Source: Asinibacterium sp. OR53
Lineage (GTDB): Bacteria > Bacteroidota > Bacteroidia > Chitinophagales > Chitinophagaceae
Direction: 5' to 3'
DNA: 64,000 nt
NCBI RefSeq assembly: GCF_000515315.1
Contig: NZ_KI911562.1
Span: 2,192,501 to 2,256,500, forward strand
The notes under the pieces were generated by a model, which was not told the origin of the DNA, did no database searches, and worked only from the letters and a program-made list of their open reading frames with translations. Both the position numbers and the translations under genes were made by a program. This document shows, piece by piece, positions 27,529 to 36,610 of the stretch. How positions within the stretch are numbered: position 1 is the stretch's first letter; the number at the start of each line of letters is the position of its first letter.

Positions 27529-30500
27529 TTAAAATGAAGCCTGGATGCCAATGATATAAGTCCGGTCACGCGGGTAAGCCCTGATGTCTACACCACGATT
27601 AAACAATACATTAGCTCCTGTGCCCCTGCCGTCTGTTCCCTGTCCCGGTAAAATGCCCGCAGCAGAACCTAATTCAGGATCATAGCCGGAGTAATGGGTG
27701 AAGGTGAGCAGGTTTTGAACACCTGCATAAAACCTGATGCGGCTGAAAGGCAGCTTCGGGCATTTGTCTTTCAGCAATGAATAACCTGCCTGCAGGTTTT
27801 TAAGCCGCAGATAAGAACCGTCTTCAATGTAGTAACTGCTGGGTAATGCATTACCACCGGTTCTGTTGCTGGCCGACAAGCGTGGCTGAGCAGTATTGGT
27901 ATGTTGCGGCGTCCATGCATCCAATGCATCGGCCGTTTTAGCAAAATCGAGCTGGAAATAATTGGCGTATCTGGTAAGGTTGAAGATCTGGTTTCCATAA
28001 GCGCCTGCCAGGTACAGGGTAAAATCAAACGCTTTAAAAGACCCTGAAAAATTCAGGCTGTATTCCAGCTTGGGAAACGGAGTGCCAATCATGGTTTTGT
28101 CATTATTATCGATCTTGCCATTGTTGTCCAGATCGGCAAATTTGAGATCACCTGCTTTTTTACCACTGTCCTTTTCAGGACCTGCGGCTACTTCTGCATC
28201 TGACTGGTAAATACCTGTTGTACGGTATCCCCAGAAAGCGCCTACCGGCAAACCCGGTTGTGTAATCGTGGGCCTGTCACCAAAAAATGCACTCATCGGA
28301 TAGCCGTTGATGGGCAGTACATTATCACCCAATGCAATGACTTTGTTCTTCACCTGCGATGCATTGGCTGTTATATTGAATTTGAATATTCCGGTAGTTT
28401 TATGATAAGCAAGCGACGCTTCGAACCCTTTGTTTTCAATACTGGCCGAGTTATATACGGCAGAACCTGCAGAGCCGTTATACAGACCCTGTCCGGATGA
28501 AGGCGGCGGTGTAAGACTTGCCAGCAGGTCGATATTTTTCTTGTAGAAATAATCCACACTCAGTGTAATCTTGTTAGACAGTATACCGAGATCAATACCA
28601 ATATTGGATGTTTGCGAAGTTTCCCATTTCAGATTCGAGTTAGCCAGTTGTGTGATGGACCCGTATTGCCGTACATTTCCGAAAATAACCGGCACTGTTG
28701 AATTAACGGTAGAGAAATAGCTGTACGGGGGAATGAAATTGGCGCCCAGCTCACCATAGCTGATACGGATCTTTGCCAGTGAAATGAGTTTTGACGAAAA
28801 GAATGGTTCATGATGGATGTTCCAGCCTGCGGAAACAGAAGGGAAAATACCGGAACGATTGGTTTCGGCAAACTTGGTAGACTGATCATTTCTTGCGCTG
28901 ACGGATAAAAGGTACCGGTTCTTGTACCCATAGTTGATACGACCGAATACCGACAGCAGCGCAGAACTGAACTCCTGGCCAGAGGCCGACACATTACCCT
29001 GGGGAACAGTAATGGCGTTGTTGGGAAAGTTATTATCGCCGGAAGTAGTAATGATGTTCCTGTTTTTTTCTGCCAGCCAGCTTTGTCCCAGTAATACATC
29101 AATATCGTGCCCATTGATTTCTTTTTTATAAGAAAGCAGGTTGTCCAGCGTGTACTGGAAATATTCACCCCTGGTTTCGGTCAGCGATCTTTGCTGGCTG
29201 AATTGCGTTACACCGGTTAAATCGGTCAGGGTATAGTTGGGGGTATTATAGCGGGTATTGCTCACGACATAGTTTCCACTCAAACCGAGACTGTATACAA
29301 GGCCCCTGGTTATTTCATAACTGGCTTTGATGCTGCCGGTAAGGGTGGTTGTATTTTCCTGCCAGGAAGACAAAGCGCCTGCGGCATAGGGGCTGGACAA
29401 ATTGATGCCGCCTTTGTCGATATAATAGTTGGAGTTGCCCGTATTGAAACCGTTTGAATTGACCCCGGAACGGGTAAGATCGGGATTGGTATTGGCAATG
29501 GTAGGAATGGTGAGTCCGTTATTCAGCGTTGTATATGCGTAGTTGGGTTTGTTCTCATTCCGGTTCACCGAAAACGATTCTTCCAGTTTGAATTTATTGC
29601 GTACCTGGGTGGTATTTAACCTGAAATCATACCGTTTGAACTCGCTGTTGACGAGGAGACTTTGCTGGTTGAAATAATTGAAGCTGGAATAAATAGACGA
29701 TTCTTTCTGACCGCCGGAAAAATCCAATCCCGCATTAAACATAGGTGCATTGCGAAGCCATAACCGCTGATAATCTTCATTGATGGCAGGGTTGAATTGT
29801 GCGTCATTGAAAGGAATCCTGGGCGTTCCTGCGGCATCGGAAACAGTATTCATGAGGTCTGCATATTGCCGTGCATTCAGGTAAGACAGCATTTTAGCGG
29901 GCGTTTGCAAACCGTAACTGGTATTGAAATTGATCCTGGTTTTACCGGGAGTGCCTTTTTTAGTGGTTACCAACACCACTCCGTTGGCGGCGCGTGAACC
30001 GTAGATGGCAGCAGAAGAAGCGTCTTTTAAAATGTCTATGCTTTCAATATCATTGGGATTCACCGAGCTGAGGTCGGTAGCGAATGCACCGTCGATCACA
30101 TAGAGTGGTGCAACGTTGGTGAGGGAGCTGGCACCCCGGATGACGATGTTCACGGCAGCGCCGGCAACACCGCCATCTGACAATACGCTCACGCCTGGGG
30201 TACGCCCCTGCAGCGCGGAAGCAACATTGCCTGTGGTCATTTTTTGAATTTCTTTTGCTGAAACGGAAGCAACAGAACCGGTGAGGTTCCCTTTTTTCTG
30301 GGTACCATATCCCACTACTACTACGTCGCCCAGTGCTTGTACTTTGAGTTGTAATGAAACATTCAGTCGTGATTGGTTGTTAATGGGGGCGATGAGCAAA
30401 GCGTAGCCGCTGTAGCTGAACAACAATGTGTCGGTAAGCTGTGCTTTGATTGAATAGCTGCCATCGGCAGCAGTTTGAACGCCTGTTTTCTTGTCTTTGA

Positions 30501-30648
30501 TCACGACCGATACCCCTTGCAAAGGTTCTCCGTTGTTTTGTGTGGTAACGCGGCCGGTGATGACAGGGGTTTGTGCAGTCAGTAGGTTGAAGAAGAGAAT
30601 TCCAAGAGCGGACATGACAGCCCGGAAGAATCCCGTTGTTGGTTTCAT
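27529..30648 (-). CDS. SusC/RagA TonB-linked outer membrane protein (sialidase locus)
   Basis: TonB-dependent importer partner of the SusD. Signal peptide to about residue 25 (LLTAQ), carboxypeptidase-regulatory-like domain (ITGRVTTQNNGEPLQGVSV), TonB-box region DVVVVGYGTQKKGNLTGSVA, plug with IRGASSLTNVAPLYVIDGA and AAIYGSRAANGVVLVTTKKG, and a barrel ending YIIGIQASF. 1039 aa. First gene of the second locus. No sigma/anti-sigma pair or HTCS is next to it, so its regulator is elsewhere. Confidence 0.92.
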   Translation of the reverse strand: MKPTTGFFRAVMSALGILFFNLLTAQTPVITGRVTTQNNGEPLQGVSVVIKDKKTGVQTAADGSYSIKAQLTDTLLFSYSGYALLIAPINNQSRLNVSLQLKVQALGDVVVVGYGTQKKGNLTGSVASVSAKEIQKMTTGNVASALQGRTPGVSVLSDGGVAGAAVNIVIRGASSLTNVAPLYVIDGAFATDLSSVNPNDIESIDILKDASSAAIYGSRAANGVVLVTTKKGTPGKTRINFNTSYGLQTPAKMLSYLNARQYADLMNTVSDAAGTPRIPFNDAQFNPAINEDYQRLWLRNAPMFNAGLDFSGGQKESSIYSSFNYFNQQSLLVNSEFKRYDFRLNTTQVRNKFKLEESFSVNRNENKPNYAYTTLNNGLTIPTIANTNPDLTRSGVNSNGFNTGNSNYYIDKGGINLSSPYAAGALSSWQENTTTLTGSIKASYEITRGLVYSLGLSGNYVVSNTRYNTPNYTLTDLTGVTQFSQQRSLTETRGEYFQYTLDNLLSYKKEINGHDIDVLLGQSWLAEKNRNIITTSGDNNFPNNAITVPQGNVSASGQEFSSALLSVFGRINYGYKNRYLLSVSARNDQSTKFAETNRSGIFPSVSAGWNIHHEPFFSSKLISLAKIRISYGELGANFIPPYSYFSTVNSTVPVIFGNVRQYGSITQLANSNLKWETSQTSNIGIDLGILSNKITLSVDYFYKKNIDLLASLTPPPSSGQGLYNGSAGSAVYNSASIENKGFEASLAYHKTTGIFKFNITANASQVKNKVIALGDNVLPINGYPMSAFFGDRPTITQPGLPVGAFWGYRTTGIYQSDAEVAAGPEKDSGKKAGDLKFADLDNNGKIDNNDKTMIGTPFPKLEYSLNFSGSFKAFDFTLYLAGAYGNQIFNLTRYANYFQLDFAKTADALDAWTPQHTNTAQPRLSASNRTGGNALPSSYYIEDGSYLRLKNLQAGYSLLKDKCPKLPFSRIRFYAGVQNLLTFTHYSGYDPELGSAAGILPGQGTDGRGTGANVLFNRGVDIRAYPRDRTYIIGIQASF

Positions 30649-30676
30649 AATGGCAAGGTTTCGTAATAAGTATTAT

Positions 30677-30690
30677 GTATTATGTAATAC
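30677..30690. promoter_or_regulatory. Inverted repeat upstream of sialidase-locus susC
   Basis: GTATTATGTAATAC is a 6-bp perfect inverted repeat with a 2-base centre, about 30 bases upstream of the susC start, in AT-rich DNA. It is a candidate operator for an unlinked regulator. The rest of the gap (30649-30878) shows no gene. Confidence 0.35.
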
Positions 30691-30878
30691 AAATAAAAAA
30701 CTTTCTCACGTTCTTGCAAATTAAAATAGAAAGAAATATAATGTATTGATAATGAAGCTATTAGGCGATTTTCGACACAAGTATATTAATATAAATATGT
30801 ATAATGTATTGAAATAACGAGATCATCATATAGGGTGATCATAACATGCCCGGAAGCATATTTTCATCATCCAAAATA

Positions 30879-32111
30879 CTACCTGAACTGAATGGCTTTA
30901 ACAGGCCTGATTTTCCTGATGAGCCAGGTGGGCAATAAAAGAGAAAGGTAACAAACCAATGCAGTGGTCATACAAACCACTGCAACCTGCACCCAGTTGA
31001 TCGTGACAGGTGCATACCGTACATAATATGAAGCTTCATCGAGTTTGATGAAATGTGTGTACTGTTGCAGCAGGCAGATGCCGGCGCCCATCACAAACCC
31101 AATACCAATACCCGCAAGGGTAATAACAGTAGCATGGTACAGAAACACACGCTGTATCAGCCAGTCGGTAGCACCGATGGCTTTTAGGATACCAATCATG
31201 CGGGTTCTTTCCAGCATCAGTATCAGTAAACAAGTGGCCAGGTTGATAATGGCCACCACAGACATGACAATGAAAATGACATTCCTGTTCACATCCTGGA
31301 TATTGAGCCAATCGAAAATATTGGGATAGATCTCGGGTATGCTCCGGCTCATCCATTCCGGCGGCAGACGATTCAGCAAAGCATCATTGATGGCCGACAT
31401 GGAATGGTCATCTTTTACAAACAATTCATAGCCGCCGATCTCATCATCCTGCCAACTGTTTACGCGCCTGATCAGCCGCAGGTCGCCGATGATGAACAGT
31501 TTATCGTATTCTTCAATACCGGTTTTGTAAATGCCGGCTATGCTCAGCCTGCGGTAAGTTCTGCTGCCGTCGATGGATGAAATGAAATAAACAGTAATGG
31601 TATCGTTCAGGTTCACTTTTAATTGCGAAGCCAGTTGTGCAGAAAGCAACAATTCGCGGCTATATAGGCTGTCATTGAAATGTATCCAACGGCCCTCCAC
31701 GAGGTAAGGCTTCAGCCGGCTGCTGTCATAATTCTCCTCAATGCCTTTGAGCAGCACGCCTTCGATCTCTTTATTTTTTTCCAACACCACCGATTTGGTA
31801 GCAAACCCCTGCACTTGTGTTACACCGGGTTGCTGACGAATGATGTTTTCTACTGAAGGATCTTTTTGAAGAGGGGTTTCTTCGGCGACCAGCGATTTCC
31901 CGGCCTCATATTTCTGTACACGGATATGCCCCCAGAAGCTGAATACTTTTTCCGACACTTTCTGCTGGAACCCATTTACAAAAGAGAGGGTAATGATCAT
32001 GGCCGCCACGCTTAAAGCCGTTGCAGCAACCGATAACCGGATGATGAACCTGGAAAATGATTTTTGACGGTTGAAGGCAACACGCTTTGCAATATCAAGG
32101 GCAAGACCCAA
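30879..32111 (-). CDS. FtsX/LolE-like ABC transporter permease
   Basis: Inner-membrane permease of the lipoprotein-releasing (LolC/E) or MacB type. One N-terminal helix (about 22-47, FIIRLSVAATALSVAAMIITL) is followed by a large periplasmic domain (about 50-265) and three C-terminal helices with the FtsX fold (ILMLERTRMIGILKAIGATDWLIQRVFLYH). 410 aa. No ATG fits; the start is a TTG at 32111, supported by family alignment (LDIAKRVAFN) and by a good promoter 23 bases upstream. The ATPase partner is not nearby. Confidence 0.85.
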   Translation of the reverse strand: MGLALDIAKRVAFNRQKSFSRFIIRLSVAATALSVAAMIITLSFVNGFQQKVSEKVFSFWGHIRVQKYEAGKSLVAEETPLQKDPSVENIIRQQPGVTQVQGFATKSVVLEKNKEIEGVLLKGIEENYDSSRLKPYLVEGRWIHFNDSLYSRELLLSAQLASQLKVNLNDTITVYFISSIDGSRTYRRLSIAGIYKTGIEEYDKLFIIGDLRLIRRVNSWQDDEIGGYELFVKDDHSMSAINDALLNRLPPEWMSRSIPEIYPNIFDWLNIQDVNRNVIFIVMSVVAIINLATCLLILMLERTRMIGILKAIGATDWLIQRVFLYHATVITLAGIGIGFVMGAGICLLQQYTHFIKLDEASYYVRYAPVTINWVQVAVVCMTTALVCYLSLLLPTWLIRKIRPVKAIQFR

Positions 32112-32133
32112 ACGGCATTGATTTTGATTCAGC

Positions 32134-32164
32134 CAAATCTACGGAGCCGCCTGCAATGCAGCAA
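32134..32164 (-). promoter_or_regulatory. Promoter of the LolE-like gene
   Basis: Minus strand: TTG (32164-32162), 20-base gap, TAGATTTG (32141-32134). Transcription would start near 32128, 17 bases before the TTG start codon. The -33 element lies inside the left arm of the hairpin at 32156-32196. Confidence 0.6.
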
Positions 32165-32196
32165 AATGAATTGACGGACAGTCCGTTTTGCTGCAT
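32156..32196. repeat. Long perfect hairpin in the divergent promoter region
   Basis: Outer arms ATGCAGCAAAA (32156-32166) and TTTTGCTGCAT (32186-32196) are perfect inverted repeats. An inner pair ACGGAC/GTCCGT (32174-32179, 32181-32186) closes on one base. The right arm ends 9 bases before the ATG of the T9SS plug gene. It is not a terminator, since the genes are divergent, and may be a regulator site. Confidence 0.75.
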
Positions 32197-32205
32197 CTTT
32201 ACAAC

Positions 32206-33483
32206 ATGAAAAAGTTGCTCCTGGTATTACTGGCCTGGCAGGGTTGTTTTTTGTTGCATGCACAGCGTTTGCCTGATCATGTGTATATGCCGGGCATCAG
32301 AACCGTCAAATTATTCCAGCAGAACAACCAGCAGAGCCTGCCGGTTATCCGGCTCAATTCTCCCGACCTGCTGGAGCTGCATTTCGATGATCTCGACGGA
32401 TATGCGAAGAATTATTTTTACACCCTTCAGTTGTGTAATGCAGACTGGACGCCGGCGGACCTGAGTCCGTTCGACTATATCAATGGTTTTCAGCAAAACC
32501 GTTTGTACCAGTATCGCATGTCATCTATCAGTACTACTCCCTATGTACATTACCAGGCCCTGCTGCCCGAACGGAATTGTATTCCTACCCGGAGCGGTAA
32601 TTACCTGTTGAAAGTATTCCTTAACGGCGATACTTCGCAATTGGCGTTTACCAAACGCCTCATGGTGATGGAAGATAAGATGTCTGTCGGGGCGCGAATG
32701 TTACAACCGTTTGATAATGCATTGATACAAACCCACCAAAAACTGCAGTTTTTCATCAACACCCGTGAAATGAATGTGCTCAATGTGCAGCAGCAGGTGA
32801 AAGTAGTTGTGTTGCAAAACAACCGTTGGGATGATGCGGTTACCGGCATTCAGCCATCCTTCATCCGTAACAATGTACTGGAGTATAATGGAGAGCGCGA
32901 TTGTGTTTTTGCAGCCGGGAAAGAATACCGCTGGGCCGATTTGCAGAGCTTTCGTTTTGAAAGCGATCGCGTAGATCATATCGACCAGCGCGAGCGGCCA
33001 TTTGCCGTATACATGAAACCCGATTTTCAGCGGCAACAACTTCCTTATGTTTTCTTTACAGATCGCAACGGTTGGGACCAGATCAGTGCTACAGAATCGA
33101 TCAACCCCTGGTGGCAGAGCGATTATGCGCAAGTGAAGTTCACATTGGCGCCGGCGAATAAACAGCCTCTTGCAGGGCGCCGTGTGTATTTGTTGGGTGA
33201 ATGTACCGGCAACCAGGTAAGCGATACTTCCCTGATGCAGTTCGATGAAACGAATGGCGTATATACCAAGACCCTGTTGCTCAAACAAGGTTATTACAGC
33301 TATATCTATGTTACCAAATCTGTTAAAGATCGGGACGAAAGAGCTGCTACCGATCTCACCGAAGGAAATTATTGGGAAACGGAGAACGATTATACCATAT
33401 TGGTCTACTATCGTTCATTGAGTGGCAGGCATGATGAATTGCTGGGCATCAGCACACTCAATTCACGTACTGCCAGGTATTAG
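32206..33483 (+). CDS. DUF5103 protein, type IX secretion system plug protein
   Basis: Matches DUF5103, the family of the plug protein that closes the SprA translocon of the type IX secretion system in Bacteroidota. Signal peptide MKKLLLVLLAWQGCFLLHAQ, then KLFQQNNQQSLPVIRLNSPDLLELHFDDLDG, NYFYTLQLCNADWTPADLSPFDYINGF and QYRMSSISTTPYVHYQALLP, which are the hallmark blocks. The C-terminal domain has YSYIYVTKSV and EGNYWETENDYTILVYYR. 425 aa from ATG 32206. No other T9SS gene is in the window. Confidence 0.82.
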   Translation: MKKLLLVLLAWQGCFLLHAQRLPDHVYMPGIRTVKLFQQNNQQSLPVIRLNSPDLLELHFDDLDGYAKNYFYTLQLCNADWTPADLSPFDYINGFQQNRLYQYRMSSISTTPYVHYQALLPERNCIPTRSGNYLLKVFLNGDTSQLAFTKRLMVMEDKMSVGARMLQPFDNALIQTHQKLQFFINTREMNVLNVQQQVKVVVLQNNRWDDAVTGIQPSFIRNNVLEYNGERDCVFAAGKEYRWADLQSFRFESDRVDHIDQRERPFAVYMKPDFQRQQLPYVFFTDRNGWDQISATESINPWWQSDYAQVKFTLAPANKQPLAGRRVYLLGECTGNQVSDTSLMQFDETNGVYTKTLLLKQGYYSYIYVTKSVKDRDERAATDLTEGNYWETENDYTILVYYRSLSGRHDELLGISTLNSRTARY

Positions 33484-33487
33484 GTAT

Positions 33488-34591
33488 TTAGTCAGGCAGG
33501 CGGCTCGTAAGATAGAGATAAGGCAGGATGCCGTGGTGTATGAATACTTTTTGCGGATTATCGGGATATTTCCGGTAATAAGCAGTATCAGCCTGTAAAA
33601 CAATGTATTGTCCGCAGCGGGCGTAATTCATACTGGGTATATATTTTGGCGGTTCATAACCCGGAAGATATTTCTTTGCCAAGCCTCCTGCAGTTTTGCC
33701 CAGGTATCGCTCATATTTTTTTCTTGAGCGGATAGGAGATTTGTTCAGTTGATTGTATACATGACGAATGAACAGGTTCTTGGGAAATTTTTGTTTTTTA
33801 ATAAGAGGTGAAATATTGCTGAAAGGATTGACAGCGTTGAAATCATCCAGGGTTTGAATAGATACGGGCGTTTCCGGTACCCAATCGGCCTGGTTCACAA
33901 CCGTCAATCCCCATCCCCCCATGGTCAATCGCTCATAGTCGTACGCAAAATACAGGTTGCCGGGTTTGGGTGCAGCACTTGAATAAGTTTTGAAACGGAT
34001 ATCACTTGGCAGGCGTTTGGTTGATTTTTGATTTTCCAGGTATGCGGTCAACAGGAATGAAATGGTGCCACCCTGGCTATGTCCCAGGATGATGAATTGT
34101 TTTGTACCCTTTGCATACAGCGAATCGATCTTCGGCAATATGTCTTTGGAAAGAAAAGCCGTTCCAATAAGCCAGCCCGCATGAACGGCAGCGCGAGGAT
34201 GATCGGTCAGGTGATAGTTGAAAGTAAAATCGTTGGTCAGTTTGATGCTTCCTGCTGCAGGCACCATAGCTGCATAAAAATTTTCCAACCAGCTGGCATC
34301 GTGGGAAGTGGTGCCGCGGATACTGATCACTGCGATGCCATTGGAAGAAGTCCAGAGTTCCCACCGGTTGTCCAGCCCACTCGTTGCAGAAAGATAAATC
34401 CTTACAAAATGTTCGGGTGCGGGAATCGAAGCTACTTCAGGGGCATCTGACTGGCGGGCCGAGATCTTCAATAACTCTGTGTATTCGGCTTTGTTGAAGC
34501 CGGGTTTTAACAAGATTGTCTGACCTTTGGCATTCAGGTAACAGATAAACAATAGTGAATATATGCAGGTGACGATCTTACGTATTGGCAT
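33488..34591 (-). CDS. Lipase class 3 family alpha/beta hydrolase
   Basis: Secreted or periplasmic esterase/lipase candidate. Signal peptide to about residue 23 (CYLNAKGQ). GIAVISIRGTTSHDASWLENF is the class 3 lipase oxyanion strand, and KQFIILGHSQGGTISFLLTAYL holds the nucleophile elbow GHSQG. Asp and His of the triad are not certain; a late Asp-Asp/His candidate set is NQADWVPETP and FIRHVYNQ. 367 aa. Convergent with the plug gene, 4-base gap. Confidence 0.72.
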   Translation of the reverse strand: MPIRKIVTCIYSLLFICYLNAKGQTILLKPGFNKAEYTELLKISARQSDAPEVASIPAPEHFVRIYLSATSGLDNRWELWTSSNGIAVISIRGTTSHDASWLENFYAAMVPAAGSIKLTNDFTFNYHLTDHPRAAVHAGWLIGTAFLSKDILPKIDSLYAKGTKQFIILGHSQGGTISFLLTAYLENQKSTKRLPSDIRFKTYSSAAPKPGNLYFAYDYERLTMGGWGLTVVNQADWVPETPVSIQTLDDFNAVNPFSNISPLIKKQKFPKNLFIRHVYNQLNKSPIRSRKKYERYLGKTAGGLAKKYLPGYEPPKYIPSMNYARCGQYIVLQADTAYYRKYPDNPQKVFIHHGILPYLYLTSRLPD

Positions 34592-34607
34592 TGGATTGGA
34601 TTGTACT

Positions 34608-34615
34608 CAAATATA
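34608..34615 (-). promoter_or_regulatory. -7 box of the lipase gene
   Basis: Minus strand TATATTTG, 16 bases before the ATG at 34591, giving a leader of about 11 bases. Confidence 0.5.
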
Positions 34616-34655
34616 CCCAATGCTAAAAAAAACGGGAAAATAAACTGTGATGCCT

Positions 34656-34663
34656 TAGCTTTG
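34656..34663 (+). promoter_or_regulatory. -7 box of the SRP RNA gene
   Basis: TAGCTTTG fits TAnnTTTG. Transcription would begin about 6 bases downstream, at 34669, exactly where the 5' strand of the SRP RNA terminal stem begins. Confidence 0.6.
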
Positions 34664-34668
34664 CAACT

Positions 34669-34762
34669 GGCAGGTCTTACACGACCAGCTCCTGCTGAAC
34701 CTCCCCAGGGCAGGAATGCAGCAAGGATAAGTGGTTGAGCGGTGCGATGTGAGTAGCCTGCC
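34669..34762 (+). ncRNA. ffs: Small signal recognition particle RNA (4.5S type)
   Basis: The conserved helix 8 loop region is recognised in CCTGCTGAACCTCCCCAGGG followed by CAGGAATGCAGCAAGGATAAG, with the GGAA-like tetraloop side and the symmetrical internal loop that binds Ffh. 3' part GGTGCGATGTGAGTAGCCTGCC. The 5' GGCAGG (34669-34674) pairs with CCTGCC (34757-34762) to close the hairpin. About 94 nt, followed by a T-run. The RNA targets nascent membrane proteins together with Ffh. Confidence 0.9.
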
Positions 34763-34827
34763 ATTTTTTACCCCCTCTACCCCCGATGGGGGCATTTCAT
34801 TTGAGGGGGAAGCTAATTTTAAACCGC

Positions 34828-35478
34828 ATGAAATTTTTTATCGACACGGGTAATCTTTCCCAGATCAAAGAAGCCCATGACCTGGGTATCCTCGATGGTG
34901 TAACCACCAATCCTTCCCTGATGGCAAAAGAAGGCATCAAAGGAGAAGCTGCTATTGCCAATCATTACAAAACCATTTGCGAGCTGGTAGATGGCGATGT
35001 AAGTGCAGAAGTGTTATCAACCGATTTCGCTACTATTGTTGAAGAAGGGAAAAAACTGGCGGCCATTCACCCCAATATCGTGGTGAAAGTTCCCATGATC
35101 AAAGACGGCGTAAAAGCCATCAAATGGTTTACCGATAAGGGTATCCGTACCAATTGCACTTTGGTATTCTCTGCCGGACAAGCCATCCTGGCTGCCAAAG
35201 CAGGTGCCAGTTATGTATCGCCTTTCATCGGCCGTATCGACGATAGTGGTTGGGATGGTATGGAACTGATTGCGCAGATCCGCCATATCTATGATATACA
35301 GAATTTCAAAACAGAAATTCTGGCGGCTTCTATCCGCAGTGCACTGCATATCACCAAAGCTGCGGAAGCAGGTGCGGATGTATGTACTTGTCCGCTCGAT
35401 TCCATCCTCGGCTTGCTCAAACATCCTTTAACGGATATCGGTCTGGCCAAGTTCCTGGAAGATGCCAAGAAAATGTAA
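34828..35478 (+). CDS. Transaldolase-like / fructose-6-phosphate aldolase
   Basis: Small TalC/FSA-type class I aldolase. MKFFIDTGNLSQIKEAHDLGILDGVTTNPSLMAKEG is the family start, IVVKVPMIKDGVKAIK carries the Schiff-base lysine (VKVP), and TLVFSAGQAILAAKAGASYVSPFIGRIDD and CPLDSILGLLKHPLTDIGLAKFLEDAKK complete the barrel. 216 aa. The frame is open from 34786, but the family starts at ATG 34828. In Bacteroidota such proteins are often annotated as the cell's transaldolase; the two activities cannot be separated here. Confidence 0.9.
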   Translation: MKFFIDTGNLSQIKEAHDLGILDGVTTNPSLMAKEGIKGEAAIANHYKTICELVDGDVSAEVLSTDFATIVEEGKKLAAIHPNIVVKVPMIKDGVKAIKWFTDKGIRTNCTLVFSAGQAILAAKAGASYVSPFIGRIDDSGWDGMELIAQIRHIYDIQNFKTEILAASIRSALHITKAAEAGADVCTCPLDSILGLLKHPLTDIGLAKFLEDAKKM

Positions 35479-35498
35479 ATGAATGATATTGATTAATA

Positions 35499-35528
35499 AA
35501 AAAGCCCTCCGCATACGGGGGGCTTTTT
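35499..35528 (+). terminator. Intrinsic terminator after the aldolase gene
   Basis: 13-bp stem AAAAAGCCCTCCG / CGGGGGGCTTTTT with loop CATA and one G-U pair, ending in a T-run. It also works in reverse for the convergent oxidoreductase gene that ends at 35544. Confidence 0.85.
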
Positions 35529-35543
35529 ATTGGCATGATGATA

Positions 35544-36587
35544 TTATAATTGGATCAGCTTGCCTGCTGCACTGCTTTGCACTGCAGTTTCAATGATCCG
35601 CACAACATTGATACCATCTTGTACGGTAACAGGCATCTCTGTGTTTTGGGTGAGTGCATGATAAACGGCTTCATAATATGCATAATAATTACCCTGTAGT
35701 GTATGAACCCGTTCCCTGATAATTTTTCCGTTCTTTTCTGTATGCAATAATCCTTCTTCGGATACAGGTTCTATTCCCCAATCGGTTCCGCCCGGCTTTT
35801 TATTTTCTATCAGATCCGCTTCCTGTACATCCGCGCGTGTTTTGATAAATGATCCTTTGTGACCGTGCACGATAAAAGAAGGCAGCGGCTCTCTCACCAG
35901 GTAACCTGCTTTCAGGCGTACCCGCATGGTTTTATAATAAAGCAATAACTCAAAATAATCATCCACCTGCGATACCGGCCTGGTAATGCGGATATCGGCA
36001 AACAGGGCATCGGGCATACCAAAAAGGAACAGGGCCTGGTCAATCAAATGCGGACCCAGGTCGTTGAGCACACCTGCACCGGGACCGGGAATTTCTTTGT
36101 GCATCTTGGGACTCAATTCTTCCTTGTACCTGTCGAAATGAAACTCGGCTTCGGTGATATCGCCGAGCCATCCTTCTTCTACTATTTTTTTTACGGTCTT
36201 GAAATCACTATCCCACCTGCGGTTCTGGAATACGCTTATTTTTTTATGCTTTTGTGCGGCCAGTTGTTGCAGTTCAATGGCTTCTGCCACGGAAGTGGTG
36301 AATGCTTTTTCCACCACCGCATGTTTACCTGCTTCCAATACTTTTTTGGTGTATTCAAAATGCGTATTGGTGGGTGTATTCACAATCACCAGTTCAATGC
36401 GCTCATCGGCAAGCAGTTCTTCCAGCGAACGGAAGATGCGAATGCCCGGGTAAAATTCGAGTGAGGCGGATTTTGTTCTTTCCCACACATCATATAATTC
36501 AAGGCCGGGATGCAAATGAATGAAGGGGGCATGGAATACCCTGCCCGACATTCCAAAAGACAGCAGTGCGGTTCTGATCTGTTGCAT
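35544..36587 (-). CDS. Gfo/Idh/MocA-family oxidoreductase
   Basis: NAD(P)-dependent sugar or polyol dehydrogenase. The Rossmann start IRTALLSFGMSGRVFHAPFI differs slightly from GxGxxG (G-M-S-G). VIVNTPTNTHFEYTKKVLEAGKHAVVEKAFTTSVAEAIEL is the cofactor/substrate block with EKA in place of the usual EKP. GPGAGVLNDLGPHLIDQALFLFGMP is the G-G-x-x-x-D-x-G-x-H-x-x-D block. 347 aa. Third gene of a minus-strand run after the FAD oxidase. The substrate is unknown. Confidence 0.88.
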   Translation of the reverse strand: MQQIRTALLSFGMSGRVFHAPFIHLHPGLELYDVWERTKSASLEFYPGIRIFRSLEELLADERIELVIVNTPTNTHFEYTKKVLEAGKHAVVEKAFTTSVAEAIELQQLAAQKHKKISVFQNRRWDSDFKTVKKIVEEGWLGDITEAEFHFDRYKEELSPKMHKEIPGPGAGVLNDLGPHLIDQALFLFGMPDALFADIRITRPVSQVDDYFELLLYYKTMRVRLKAGYLVREPLPSFIVHGHKGSFIKTRADVQEADLIENKKPGGTDWGIEPVSEEGLLHTEKNGKIIRERVHTLQGNYYAYYEAVYHALTQNTEMPVTVQDGINVVRIIETAVQSSAAGKLIQL

Positions 36588-36610
36588 AATATCAATGAAT
36601 AATGATTCGG

